64,000 nucleotides of DNA from Leptodontidium sp. MPI-SDFR-AT-0119 (taxonomy: Eukaryota; Ascomycota; Leotiomycetes; Helotiales; Leptodontidiaceae), in NCBI GenBank assembly GCA_020726505.1, contig JAHLEZ010000007.1, forward strand, positions 682,001-746,000, given 5' to 3'. A model generated the notes under the pieces. It ran no database searches, was not told the DNA's origin, and saw nothing but the letters and a program-made list of their open reading frames with translations. This document shows positions 10,547-23,639 of this stretch, in pieces. The position numbers and the translations under genes are program-made. Each line of letters begins with the position of its first letter. Within the stretch, counting starts at the first letter, position 1.

Positions 10547-12852
10547 CGTGGCGAACAGATGGATGGCGTTAAATGAATCTGCTGGAAGCTGTAGAAACCC
10601 AGTGTTTCTCAAACACAACTTGGAATACTGTCGAAGAAAAACAGGCAGGTCATACTTTTAGTTATGTAGACATCAAGAGCAAAGAGGGGCCTGGGGTAGT
10701 TCTTAGCTTCTCCTGTCACTCAGCGGAAGGCGGGTCAGAGCACAGGCAAAAATGCCGCGGCGGAGAGAAATATAGAACTGCTCAGCTCCCCACTTTCTCA
10801 ATATGATATGGACCGATCCACCAGAACAGGAGCTGCGCGGGAAGCGGTCTTAGCAGCACATCAACCCGAGCCATATAGCACAGAGCACACCACGGCAGTA
10901 GCAGCGGCAGTTGATTGTAGGAGCTACTTCGCAAGTAATGTGAGAGAAAAAAGTTAATTGTACGGCCCGACACTAAGTAAAGTTGTGGCGAGCCACCAAT
11001 GTATCCCAACATCGTGATCCAATATCCGAATATCTCCACTTTGGTACAGAGGCCTGTTGAAAGCTACACCAGCCGACAAGAACCGATTGATCCATCGGCC
11101 GAAATATACCTGCACCCATCCCAGCCCCCCATTCTCTGGCATTGTCAGTGATTCCAGTTGGCGTGTGCATCACCACTTGGTTAAAGGTTCCCGCTATTGG
11201 GTTGGTGGGTATTTTTTTCAATCCCAGTCGCCTGGCTTCTCTGGCCGGGATTCGGAGGTATCAGGGGGGCGCTCAACCGCTGGCGAACGAGCTCCTTGGG
11301 AATCTGTCTGATGCTGCCGAGATCAAAAACCACTCTTGCGGTTGACGTCGAGGGTCGAGACTTGGAATTAACAAATGGAGGAGGACTTTTCGTCTAAGGA
11401 ATGCACTATGCTCTTAAGAGAATGGAATCTGAGCTTGGGATTTACAAGCTGGATGTTTGCGAACTTACCCAATAACTCCTCCCGAAAGGCTTGGCTGAAA
11501 GGCTTCGGGAGCCCCGGGGAACATCCCGAGCGTCAGCTTGCGTCGGAACGGAATGAGAGGGAGGAAGTGATTTCGGAATGAGCTCCCAAAAAAAAGGCCT
11601 TGCGTCCCGAATGTGGGCCCAATCTCTAGATTTATAATTTGCCCCATTTCAAATGTAATGTCACAGTTACTAATTTCTTATATTTCAGGACGACGGCTAG
11701 GACCGTCGAATACACCAACAATGGTCACTGTACCATGGGTCACATGACGGGCATCTGGACCATTGGGATCCAGAGGGTCTTGGCATCTCAGGATCCTACC
11801 CGCACAAAGGTTCTATATAAGACTGACACGTCTGCCATTAGATAGGAGCCTCGTGCTCAGCTTCAAATGGTATTCTTTACCCAATACTTAACTGTCTGAA
11901 CCCCCGTACGTGATAAACCTATCTCTTGATCGTCCGAGATCAAACCCAACCGCTTGTGTTTACCGAGTAAATACACGACCGTTACAGTCACTTTGGTATC
12001 GATGGCCAGCTTAGTAGTATGTATCTTCTCTTATCGATCTAACGGCGTTCTCTGCTTGTCTTCGGGCAAGTATCATCTCATGCCTTTATACAAAGTCTAC
12101 TGACTTAATAAAATTACTTATAGTATTCTGAAATTTTCTTAGAGTATCGACAAGTAGAGAAAATGATGTCGTAATTTTATATATACGCCTTTTGTTAAGC
12201 AATAGTAAAATCTCCCTAGGGTAAAAAGGGCGAGAATAAGCGTTACACCCATGGTGAAGAAGCACTAGTCGTGTTGCCTGAGGTACTATAAGTAGCAGTT
12301 AAGATAGTACCAAGAATATAATAGACTATGTAAGATAACTACGGTACAGGTGGTCCTAGAACTTTTCTATGCTCCCAGGAACCACTCGATTCCCAGAGCC
12401 ACATAGGCTCCTAGGACATCTCATCCTGGGACCCCGCGGTAGCCCAGGATGTGGCCGTAACACTCGCATCAGCTACAAGGCTCTACAGGCTGTGACTCGC
12501 ATCTGCTACAGGGCCTTACGGGCCACTTCGGATGCTGTAAAAGCTGGTAGCTCTCACCGGTATACTTAATTAAGCAATACAACGAAGGAGACCTAACCAC
12601 CCACAACAAATTTTGAGGAACGTCAAGAGACCCAATCTCACCAGTTTATATGGTACGAGCTCTAGTGGTGAAAGCGCTGGATCGGTGTCTGCGGAAAGAG
12701 TGGTCGAAATTGGTACACTCACTCAGGGGCTCGATTATCGCCAAACAAAAACTTTCTATCAATCGTGAAGAGGGAAGACGAGAATTTCGAGGTCGAATTT
12801 ATAGTAGTAATGACTCAGAGTTTTTTTGGTATGACTATCTAGCTGAATGTTA
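10547..12852. other. Gene-free stretch with repeat relics
   Basis: No intact gene. At 11300-11450 a frame includes TTLAVDVEGRDLELTN, which resembles the start of a fungal 3'-5' exonuclease-like domain, but nothing extends it. From 11733 to 11985 lies an LTR-like repeat (listed separately), followed by tggtatcgatggcca, which resembles a retrotransposon primer-binding site. A 33-bp imperfect duplication (ACTCGCATC…GCTACA) occurs at about 12460-12530. Confidence 0.4.
11733..11985 (+). repeat. Degenerate LTR-like repeat, copy 1
   Basis: CCATGGGTCACATGACGGG and, further on, AGGAGCCTCGTGCTCAGCTTC…GTATTCTTT and GAGTAAATACACGACCGTTACA are matched in the same order at 17625-18617. The terminal CGTTACA and the downstream TGGTATC-like primer site suggest a 5' LTR of a decayed retrotransposon; a matching left end was not found. 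Confidence 0.45.
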
Positions 12853-13964
12853 TCAAGGGTATTGTCTCTCTAGTAACCATTTTATACCTTCCATTCCGTC
12901 ATTTTCAAACTTCCTGCTCGACTTCAAGCTAGGAAACGCTGAATTGAACCCATGCGGTACCCCTGGGTATACGTCGATCTTTGTCTCAACACCGCATTCT
13001 CGACGCAACAAATCTTCGTATATAAGGCCATCATCCCGTACAGGATCGAGACCACAAACCTGAAAGTACGTTGGTGGTAGATCTTTATGGCCGGTTGGCC
13101 ACAGCAGAGGCGAGTACAGCGGATCACTTGGTACGGGTTGCAGCTGCCCCGCCAGAAACCTGATGCTTTCTTCGTTCAATATTGGGGCATCCTTATTTTG
13201 AGCGAAGCTCTTGTAGTGTGTGAGATATTGAGGAGGAACCGCATCGTGGTGGACGACAAGGGGAATGCCGAGATACACGCCAGTCAGAGCCGGAATTATT
13301 TTCGAATCTCTCGCCAAGTGGCTCAGAACAATGCTGATATTGGCTCCAGCGCTGCTGCCACCAACAATAAAACCAGTAGCTGGATTTGCTCCTAGGGGCG
13401 CAGCATTTGTAGCAATCTGTAAATCATCAGACTCGCACGTTTACTTGAAGAACCGTTCCTCATACCTAATTGAAAGCATCCCAAGCATCGTTGATCCCGG
13501 TGGGAAAGACGTGTTCAGGTGCCAGGCGATATGCAACGCTGACCACCACGCACTTTAGATCCGAACAAACTCGTCGACAGAGTGGCTCGTTCATAGAAAT
13601 GTCGCCCATACAAAATCCTCCACCATGATACCATACTACAAGCGGCTGTTGACCGGTCGTCTGAGGAGGCCGCCACACTCTGCCATCAATTGAGTGGCCA
13701 TCACGAACGGGAATGTATATATCTTCGACCTCTCCTGCAAATGCCCCAAGTCCATCAACAAGATTCCCAATGACGCCGTTGGTTCTTTCGCGTCTCTCGT
13801 GGATGCTGCTGAGGATGTTGCCTGTGCTTGGTCTGCTAGCCCAAATCTGAAAGCATCAGTATCATTTGCAGGAAGCATTAATGGCGAGAGTTAATGTAGT
13901 AACATACCAACTCGAACTCGGGATCAATCGAGCTCAGCTTCTCTTGCTGAGTTAGATATGACAT
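12853..13964 (-). pseudogene. HSL-type alpha/beta hydrolase with one nonsense codon
   Basis: Alpha/beta hydrolase fold-3 (hormone-sensitive-lipase/arylacetamide-deacetylase type), 333 codons. Exons are 13908-13964, 13466-13846 and 12853-13416; introns are 61 and 49 bp. Marks are WYHGGGFCMGD (oxyanion hole), YRLAPEH, GGSSAGAN (nucleophile), GLDPVRDDG (acid) and VPHGF (His), all present. The last codon of exon 2 is TAG (13466-13468) where the family has Trp in DAWDAxxW, directly before the donor GTATGA. A single G to A change of TGG, in a CpA context on the other strand, explains it. Everything else is intact, so the loss is recent or the codon is a sequencing error. Confidence 0.8.
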
Positions 13965-14566
13965 TTAGGATTCTCAAATTGAGATGTCAGTGTCTAAAAA
14001 ACTGAAATTTAGATGTACGATGTCAGCGGCGAGCTCTCAAGGTGTTTGACGTTTTGCCCGCTTGTTAAATTTCAGTCCAAGTAAATCTTGTCTGGGGCCA
14101 AGGGCCAAAGATGATCTAGATTCTTTTAGAGTCGCTAAAGTCCGCCTTACTCCCCCCAATAACCACTCGGAAGGCGAATCCCCACCTCCTTCGCTAAGAT
14201 GGTTGTCGAGTTTATGCCCCCCGACTCCCGTAAAACTCGCATTATTCTCCTCCGAATCCCAACTCTTTCGCTAAGATAGCAAATTGAGAGGTTGCCGAGT
14301 TCATGTCCCCCGACTCCCGTAAAAACCCCGCATTATTCCCCCTTCCGAATTCGTTTGGGGATCTGGGGTGCGGAGTCTAGACCGGACGGCGTTTCTCCAC
14401 GAACCTTGGGCCAGATGACTGCCCTCGTGATTCGCGGAACGAATCTCTGATGCTACAAGCCTCGACGAGATCAAGATATAAAGGGCACCATCCCGCACCT
14501 CAAACTATGATCATTCGGCACCATTATATATCACTCATCAACCATTCTTCAGCCAATAGTTTCATC
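13965..14566. promoter_or_regulatory. Divergent promoter region with an imperfect tandem duplication
   Basis: Lies between the divergent hydrolase and transporter genes. Two imperfect repeats of about 75-85 bp (14191-14262 and about 14265-14348) share TTCGCTAAGAT, GCCGAGTT or GTCGAGTT, CCCCCGACTCCCGTAAAA and CGCATTATTC. CGG-rich elements (CTAGACCGGACGGCG, about 14377-14391) are candidate Zn2Cys6 sites. Binding is not demonstrated. Confidence 0.4.
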
Positions 14567-16394
14567 ATGGGTCGAGTTGGATTCAGAAGACATTTCAACA
14601 GGCAATTAGCCTTGGCCTGCTTGTTGATAGCAATGTCCACAATGAACTATGGCTTCGACAATTCCGGATTCAACACTTCTATGGCCATGGACAGTTTCCA
14701 GAAACAGTTCGGCGACCTTAACCCAAAGACAGGCAAACATCGCTTGCCTCCAGTTTGGTTGTCGCTATTCAACAGCCTCCCATTCATTGGTTTCGGATTT
14801 GGTAGACACTTGCCTCATAATTCAGTATCCATCTTTGAAGCTTAGAGCTAACAAGTCCAGGCGTCCTCGTCGGTAGTCTCATAAGCGCAAGATTCGGTCA
14901 ACGGTAGTGCATGTTCTCCATGAGCACATGAGCACTTTTTTCCGCAGCTGTGTGCGTCAGTTCTAGTACTAGAGAGCAAATAATGGCCGGAAGAATCCTT
15001 AACTGTGGGTTGGTCCATTCTTCTGGGCAACACAACGACTGATATTCTAGGACAGATGTATATATCGGGATGGAATTATCCGTCATACCGGTTTTCCAGT
15101 CAGAGATCATCCCTGCTCCAGTTCGTGGCATGGCGGTTGGATCATATCAGTTCAGTCTCCTGGTAATTTCATATCTTACTTGCTTGAGTATCCTTCGCTG
15201 ACCAGAAAGTTTGGTGGTTTGATTGTTAATTCAGTCTGTCGTGGAGCCAGTACCGTGTCGACCAATGCCGCCTGGAGAATCCCCATGGGCCTGTTCTTTG
15301 TCATTCCAAGTACAGTTATGGCCGGAATATGGTTCGTTCCAGAGGTATGCCAGCCTCACACTCCTAAATTTCTTCGGGCACTAACAGCAAGCAGAGTCCC
15401 CGCTGGCTCCTGACCAACGATCGAACAGAGGAAGCATACGCTGCACTCAAGCTGCTCAGAGCTGGGACCCTAAATGGTTCCGAAATCGAAGCCGAGTTCG
15501 AGGTACTTAAAGCCGGGCTTCGTCTCGACCCAGAACAGGGAAAGTTCATCGAGCTATTCCAAGGCATCAATAGGAAAAGAACGGCGATCGTTGTTGGCAA
15601 GAATTTTTTTCAACAAGCTACAGGACAGGCATTCGCCTCAACCTATGGAGCCCTTTTCGTCAAGGACTTGGGGACCGTTAATGCATTCAATTTCACTCTT
15701 ATTCTTGCGGCCTGCAATCTCTCAATGGTCGCTGTTGGTCTGTTCTTAAACGATAGACTTGGTAGAAGGTATGTCTTCTCAGTTCCCCGAGTAGCTTAAC
15801 TCATCAAATCTAGACCTCTTCTCTTCATCGGTGGTACTCTACAAGGTGGCGCAATTCTTGCTATGGGTGCGCTGGGCACGCAAATTACGACCTATGGGAC
15901 CAAAACTGGAATCGTCGCACTGCTTGTTATTTTCGCTGCCAGCTTCGTTTTCGCATGGGCTCAAATATGTTACGTGGTGACAACCGAAGTCCCTGCACTT
16001 CGATTGCGAGACATGTCTCAGAGGACTGCATCGATAGTCAACGTGGCAACCTCGTAAGTTCCAAAACCATGACAGAAATAACTTGTGGACTCAAGTCCTA
16101 ACAACCTCAAGATTCTTGGTCAATTTCAGTGTCCCATACCTCCTCTACACTCCATATGCTGCTCTTGGCTCGAAAGTCGGCTTCATATTTGGCGGAATCA
16201 TTGTCTGTGCCCTCATCTTCACGTTTTTCTGCGTGCCAGAGTGCAAAGGTAAGTCTCTCGAGCAGGTGGATAGAATGTTTCAGGAAGGCATACCTCTGCG
16301 CCATTTCGGGCGTCATACAGTTAACTTCGAAACGGAACCTCTTGACGACAAATCGATCCTAGTATTTGCAACGGAAGTTGAGAGGAAGGTCTGA
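14567..16394 (+). pseudogene. MFS sugar-type transporter with two nonsense codons
   Basis: Twelve-helix major-facilitator transporter of the fungal sugar-porter family, 505 codons in 7 exons: 14567-14801, 14861-15004, 15056-15162, 15210-15344, 15395-15768, 15814-16053 and 16112-16394. Junctions keep one frame. Marks are YGFDNSGFNTSMAMDSF after TM1, RGMAVGSYQFSLL, SPRWLL after TM6, DRLGRRP, and PECKGKSLEQVDRMF after TM12. Exon 2 has TAG at 14905-14907 and TGA at 14929-14931, both at positions where relatives have Trp, so each is a one-base change of TGG. There are no frameshifts. The gene must be silent or make a 90-residue stub. It faces away from the hydrolase pseudogene and shares its upstream region. 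Confidence 0.8.
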
Positions 16395-17624
16395 GATAGT
16401 AATGGTGATCCTTGAATAGCAAGCCGCAATTATTGTACCTCTCTCGATAACATCTCAAGAGATGTATGATATTGAGATCCTCAGGCATTCTTGAACGCTG
16501 TAGCGTAAATGGTAAAATTCTAAAATTCCAAGCCTCATAATGTCCACCTTACACAAGAACTCACAAGGATTGCTATATATGCCACAAGAGGTTCAAGTGC
16601 CAATTGACCAATTATGGTGAGTCTTCTTCGAAAAAGGGTTAGAAGAAAGATGGTACATTAAGCCGACGCCGAAAGCCTTCATTCCCCCCCCCCCCCCCAC
16701 CCAATTGCCTTCCTCGAGTTCCATACCATCTTGCATACCCCAGCAAGCCCGCTTCGGAACGGTGATTCTTTTTTCGTCACATTTCCTTGTGAGGAAACTG
16801 CACCAAATTCTTACCTGAGCTCCGACGTTATTACCCAAGATGTCAAACTCAGACATTTAAGTGACACACGTGGCAATTGAGGAATCAGAGAGCATCGAGT
16901 GATAGAGTTTCGATGCCAAGGGCAGTGAGTTGCTTCATCTTGGGGAGGGGTTCCCTGTTATGTAACGCTTTCGCCATGTAGACGCTTTCCTAGTTTTGAC
17001 TTCGAAGAAGAAGATCCAAGACGGTCTCTTCTGTTTTAGACTTCTTTTTAATGACTCGAGGTTGCAAGCTGGGAGCCCATTCTGGCCCCCGCATTGAGCT
17101 GGGAAACTTGGCGAGCGGGGCTTTTATAATTATAGACACAACCTAGATATTGTTTAAAGAGTATTTCCAAAGAGCATGTCGTTAAATGGAAGCGAAGATA
17201 ATGGGATGTTGGCCAGGCGCTATATAATGGCACAAGCTGCTTATAGCGCTCTAGCTAACTAATATTATAAAATACAACTGCTTCACGTCTGCATACATAA
17301 GTGTAGCTAGGAGGAATCTAATGGATCATTGTTTAATCCGGATGTGCAAGAAAGAATCCTGCTATCCTTATCCCGCAATGGCACGCGCCATAACCAACAT
17401 CCCTGCGAAGCGAGAATCCTTGGCTCTCGCTACTAAATCACAAATATCTTAGCACAAAACAGCACAATTTTGTTATAACGCCCTACTCTCATTTTTAACT
17501 ATGTCCAATTCTCACCTTCGTATTTCCTTCCAAACAACTTTTATGGAAGTTGATAAATTACGTTAATTATTACTTCTTATGCGCATAGTCTCAGCACTGT
17601 GGAAAGTACCATGTGATATAGTAG
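16395..17624. other. Intergenic, poly-C tract and repeat relic
   Basis: No coding signal. A run of 15 C lies at 16684-16698. The stretch near 17393-17415 (accaacatccctgcgaag and following) resembles 1428-1456. The rest is unremarkable. Confidence 0.45.
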
Positions 17625-18617
17625 CCATGGTCACGTGGTGGGCCACAAGAGCTGGCGGTCCTCAATGGTCCAACCTGTAAAACAAGAGGCAGGAGCTGGC
17701 CACGGGAACGAGAACGCCACACAAACAAGAACACACCACTTCCAAGCAACCTTGAAGACCTGAGCCAAGAGGCAGACAAGAGCCGAATGGGATAAACAGC
17801 TGGAGAGCAGAAACAAGGGGATGAACTACGTTCAAGCACACCCCGCGGCCATCACACAAGGTCCTACGACTACACCATGACCTAAAGAAGTGGCCGAGTG
17901 CTCTGCTTATCCAGATGCGCACGGAGAAAATCGGGCTGAGAGACCTCTTACGGAAGAGAAGAGTGCCGGAAGTAGACGACCCTGGATGCGACTGTGGCGA
18001 AAGATGGCAAACGGTGGACCAACCATATCCTGCTGATGTGTCGAACATACAACGGCGTGCGGAGATGGGTATTTGGGAGGGGAGGACGAATAGACTTGAG
18101 GGTAATCTTAAACGAGCTAAACTAGTCACAGAGGCGATTAGATTTATGGAACAGACGCGTCTCCAGGTGCGATGCAGCGCAAAGAGACGAAGTGGGGGAG
18201 ACTGAAGGTACACAGACACGAGATGACTAGCAGAAGTAGCAACTAAAGAGCCTGATACACTGTCGAAGGACGAAGCAAAGCACTCCTTGAGACGCCTATG
18301 TAAATAGTCGTAGATACAGCCAGACCGTCTTGTGGAGGAGGTTACTGGCCACTGTAAAGTGATGAAGTGAAGTGCGAATTACCGAATGCGGAAGGCGCAC
18401 TTCTGCCGGCATACCGGTCCCTACGGTGAACTGCTAGAACCGAGCATGAATGAATGGTCCAACCTGTACGAAAGTCTATAATAATAAGCTAGAGGCTCGT
18501 GCTCAACTTCATATAGTATTCTTTCTGCATATTTAATAACGATCCGAACCTTGTACATGATACACCTGTCTCGCGATCATTGAGCGTATTTGCAACGAGT
18601 AAATACCGGCCGTTTCA
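17625..18617 (+). repeat. Degenerate LTR-like repeat, copy 2, split by a LINE
   Basis: Second copy of the repeat at 11733-11985: CCATGGTCACGTGGTGGG at the left; GAGGCTCGTGCTCAACTTC, GTATTCTTT and GAGTAAATACCGGCCGTTTCA at the right. The two halves (17625-17679 and 18469-18617) are separated by the LINE fragment at 17680-18452. A run of 21 C follows at 18627-18647. Confidence 0.45.
17680..18452 (+). mobile_element. 5'-truncated LINE (Tad1-like) with 16-bp target-site duplication
   Basis: Flanked by a perfect 16-bp duplication AATGGTCCAACCTGTA at 17664-17679 and 18453-18468. The coding remnant (about 17890-18205) has IQMRTEKIGLRDLL, then CDCGERWQTVD and, after frameshifts, a His/Cys pair with LLMC, which is the C-terminal zinc-knuckle region of fungal Tad-type LINE reverse transcriptases. 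It ends in VTEAIRFMEQTRL. The 3' end is GAATGAATG, a short tandem tail such as these elements use. Only about 0.77 kb was copied, the usual 5' truncation. Frameshifts show that it is old. Confidence 0.8.
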
Positions 18618-19564
18618 CCCATGAATCCCCCCCCCCCCCCCCCCCCCGCCCTTGGAATAGGAGAGCCTCCTATTCCAATCTTGTAAAAGCGTGGTAACAC
18701 AAGCCGGAAGCCAACTTACCTGGTCGTACTTCGTACTCCTTCTTTATTCAAAGTACTTATTATGCCACCGTGGAGTACCGGGATGGGTAGCATGGGCCGA
18801 GATCCACCTTTTAGGCAGGCCAGAGTACAAAAAGGCAAAGTGGCCAATTCGAGTGGTTTAAATGCCAAGGCCTTAGGGCTCGTTTTATCCCAGAACGTTT
18901 TCCTTGGCGCTACTTAGCTTCTAAACACCCTTGTCGAATATTCACCCGGGACCTCTTCGATCGCCACATTTTCCAGTGTTTTCAGTCCCAATTTGAGCTT
19001 TATTTATGTTCCTTCAGTTTTACATATTTCTCAATATGTCCCGTCGCAATAGCTAATCGGATGGGTTTTCGATCTTTCCACGCGATTATTGATTGCAAAA
19101 ACTTGAGCTGTTGATGACTCTTAAGGACGATTCCCCGATTTCTTACCTCTATCACCCATATCCTCAAGAGAGAGATGTTGGAGCTGGTGAAGCCACGCAG
19201 AGCCCCCCGACCAGGTGTTCGGAGATACCATGACCAACCAACAATCAAGTCACTATACAATGCAACTTGTTGACAGAGATGCCTACCATATGATCGGACG
19301 ATGTAACCATTAATTTACCACATCTACTAACTTTAATAATGAGACAACTCTACTTAACAGTACTAGACTACTCAGCAGCCTTCTCTTGAGAAATACATGA
19401 TGTGATAGAATGAATTTCTCCAAGTCACGCCGTTTTTTAGCGTTACGGCTCGTGCACCAAACGCCGATGGCCTACACTGACCTCTTCTTCAGCAGATTCA
19501 TTCACTTCTTTTGGAAAGAAACGACAAAACAACACTCAAACAGTAAACATCCAATATTACAAAC
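18618..19564. other. Intergenic region before the EF1-alpha-like gene
   Basis: No recognisable gene; one 86-codon minus-strand ORF at 19000-19260 has no motif. The last 150 bases, rich in CAAAACAACACTCAAACAG, look like the leader of the EF1-alpha copy. Confidence 0.4.
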
Positions 19565-21484
<1,920 letters not shown>

Positions 21485-23639
21485 TGCCAAGATACACGCG
21501 GCTTGGAGATAGTGCGATGGTTAGTGGAATAGTCTATGCGCGGCATAGTTTATCAATGGATTTGTGAACACCTTGATTTCTGAGCATATAATAATTTGTG
21601 AATTACCTTGCTGATGTTTCTCTTCCCCGCTTGTGCCTGTGGAATTGGCAGATCAGGAGGAAGTTGTAATACGTGATCGGAAGAGATTCTTGAATTGATT
21701 GACTTTTTACTACTACGGAGCTTAAGGCTCCTTATTAGGTCTACTCGAAGGCTCTAAAGCCATTACAAATCGACAGCTTGCAATTGAAGTAGCACAAACT
21801 CATCCTTTCTCAATATTTTACAACAGAATCGTCTTCGTCGTTTCAACACTCCATGAAACAGGGATCTTCAGAACCTTCAATAATGAGCCATCATGGTGAT
21901 GAGACTTCCCGAACGAGGAGTCAGGTTAGCTATCTGGGTGGTCTTATTCTTTGATACCGTGAAGCGAGTCGAGAAGCTAGTTGTCCCCTACGAGTCAGCA
22001 AAGACCAAACCATTAGGAAAATGGGGGAGGAAGAGGCGTAGCTTACTATGTAGTAGAGCAATTGTCGCCCGCAATAGCGTGCAAAATCCCCGAAACCCGG
22101 AAAATTTTATCGATGCCGTCTCTGCGGCCACGAATGTGGTGTTGGGGAAATGCTACACATTCAAAAAGTAGAGAATGCAAAATCAGTAAAACACTCCTGT
22201 GGATTGAAGGAAAAAATACTGTGGTGGGCTGGGATATGTACATTCCACCGAACTGGCCCGTCCACAGGCAACAGAACTGCCTCGAAGCCAAAATCTAGTC
22301 CGCTCCTTGAGCTACACTATCTAGCACTATCTAACTACCGTTTGAAGCGAAGAAAGCTGTGAAGTCGGTTATTTAGACTGGATCTTCGTTTGCTGCTAGT
22401 AATCTAAACCCAGTATGTAGTTAGCTAAAAAGTCGTGGGACGATGGAGATAGAGACTTATTAACTCACGCTTCGTAAACGGGACTAAAGGCATAATCGAC
22501 ACCGTATTGAGGGTTGTAGAAGGTCATGTTTATCGCTTCCACAAGAGATGTGAAGAGCCCTAGAGCAGAGTGAAAGAAAGACTTCATGATGATGATTGTG
22601 ACTTTGTTAGCCTCCAGACAGGCCAAGAAGCACTTTGCCCGACGAAGTCTCAGCTGATCGAGATCTCGGCCGTAAAATTTACTACTGTTCTCTCCATAAC
22701 GTGCTGAAAGCAAATACGAAGGTCAGATATTAATAATCCGCGGCGTTATGAATTTATACTTTCCACCAATATTTTTCTCCGGGTGGCTCATCCCTCACAA
22801 GTGACGTGTTTCGTAATGTTCATGTTGTCGGTGGGGACATACTTAATCCGTAAAGTCTTGGAATAAATTGCAAAATTAGCCAAGAAGGAATTGGAACCAA
22901 GCAGAGCCGCTAAGAGGTGTTGAGGGGGAGTAAAGAGAGTTTCGGGGATTAAAGTAAATTAAAGGTCTTGTTGACTACGTCCACTTGGAAGCGGATTGAA
23001 AATATTGGCAAAGTGGAAGGGATTATTCAGCAGAGGAGTTTAAGTCCGAAATTATGTTGTTAGTGCTATGGAAGTATAAAAACAAGAAATGAACGCGTCA
23101 CCGGCTACTAAGGGGGGCTGTGAATTAATCCGTATTTAGGGTTCTGAGCTCTTGTATTTAACGGAGAATCCGTAAGAAACTGAAACTTATTTCGGCTTTC
23201 AAGATAATGTAGAAGCCTAATGATACATCGGGAAATAATAGAGGGCTGATTTTTGATGTTTGGGTCTTACTATAATGCGAGCTTGATTAGCATGAGACTT
23301 AAAATTCGGAAGAGAACACCAATATGAATGTATAAACGTCAAGCTTTCCTTCCTTTACGATTGATATTTTAGAGACGCTTGCTCTGTAGGCTTTAAACAC
23401 CTGTTTCGGCTAAGAAGCCACGCAATGAAAGCTTGACTTACTTGTGGTGCTAGGCAGATGGTAATGTCTTCATGCAAAGCTATTTGCTAACCCCCGGTAT
23501 ATCTGATATTCTCGGAGATTAAAGACCTGGATTTGAAAGGACTAAAACAAAAATACGAATAAATGACGTGAACAGGATCTTCGATCCTGGTCTGAAAGCT
23601 CGGCGGTGGTACATATATGAGAGAAGATTTAAGAACATT
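21485..23639. other. Gene-poor stretch
   Basis: No gene, RNA or bounded transposon recognised. ORFs at 21893-22171 and 22465-22713 are short and lack motifs. Composition drifts to AT-rich, in keeping with old, mutated DNA. Confidence 0.4.

Noticed and set aside
11465..11581. Hairpin-rich stretch as an RNA gene
   Set aside because: CTTCGGGAGCCCCGGGG can fold locally, but no known RNA family signature is visible.
17662..18219. 185-codon minus-strand ORF across the LINE fragment
   Set aside because: It is antisense to reverse-transcriptase C-terminal motifs on the plus strand and has no family features.
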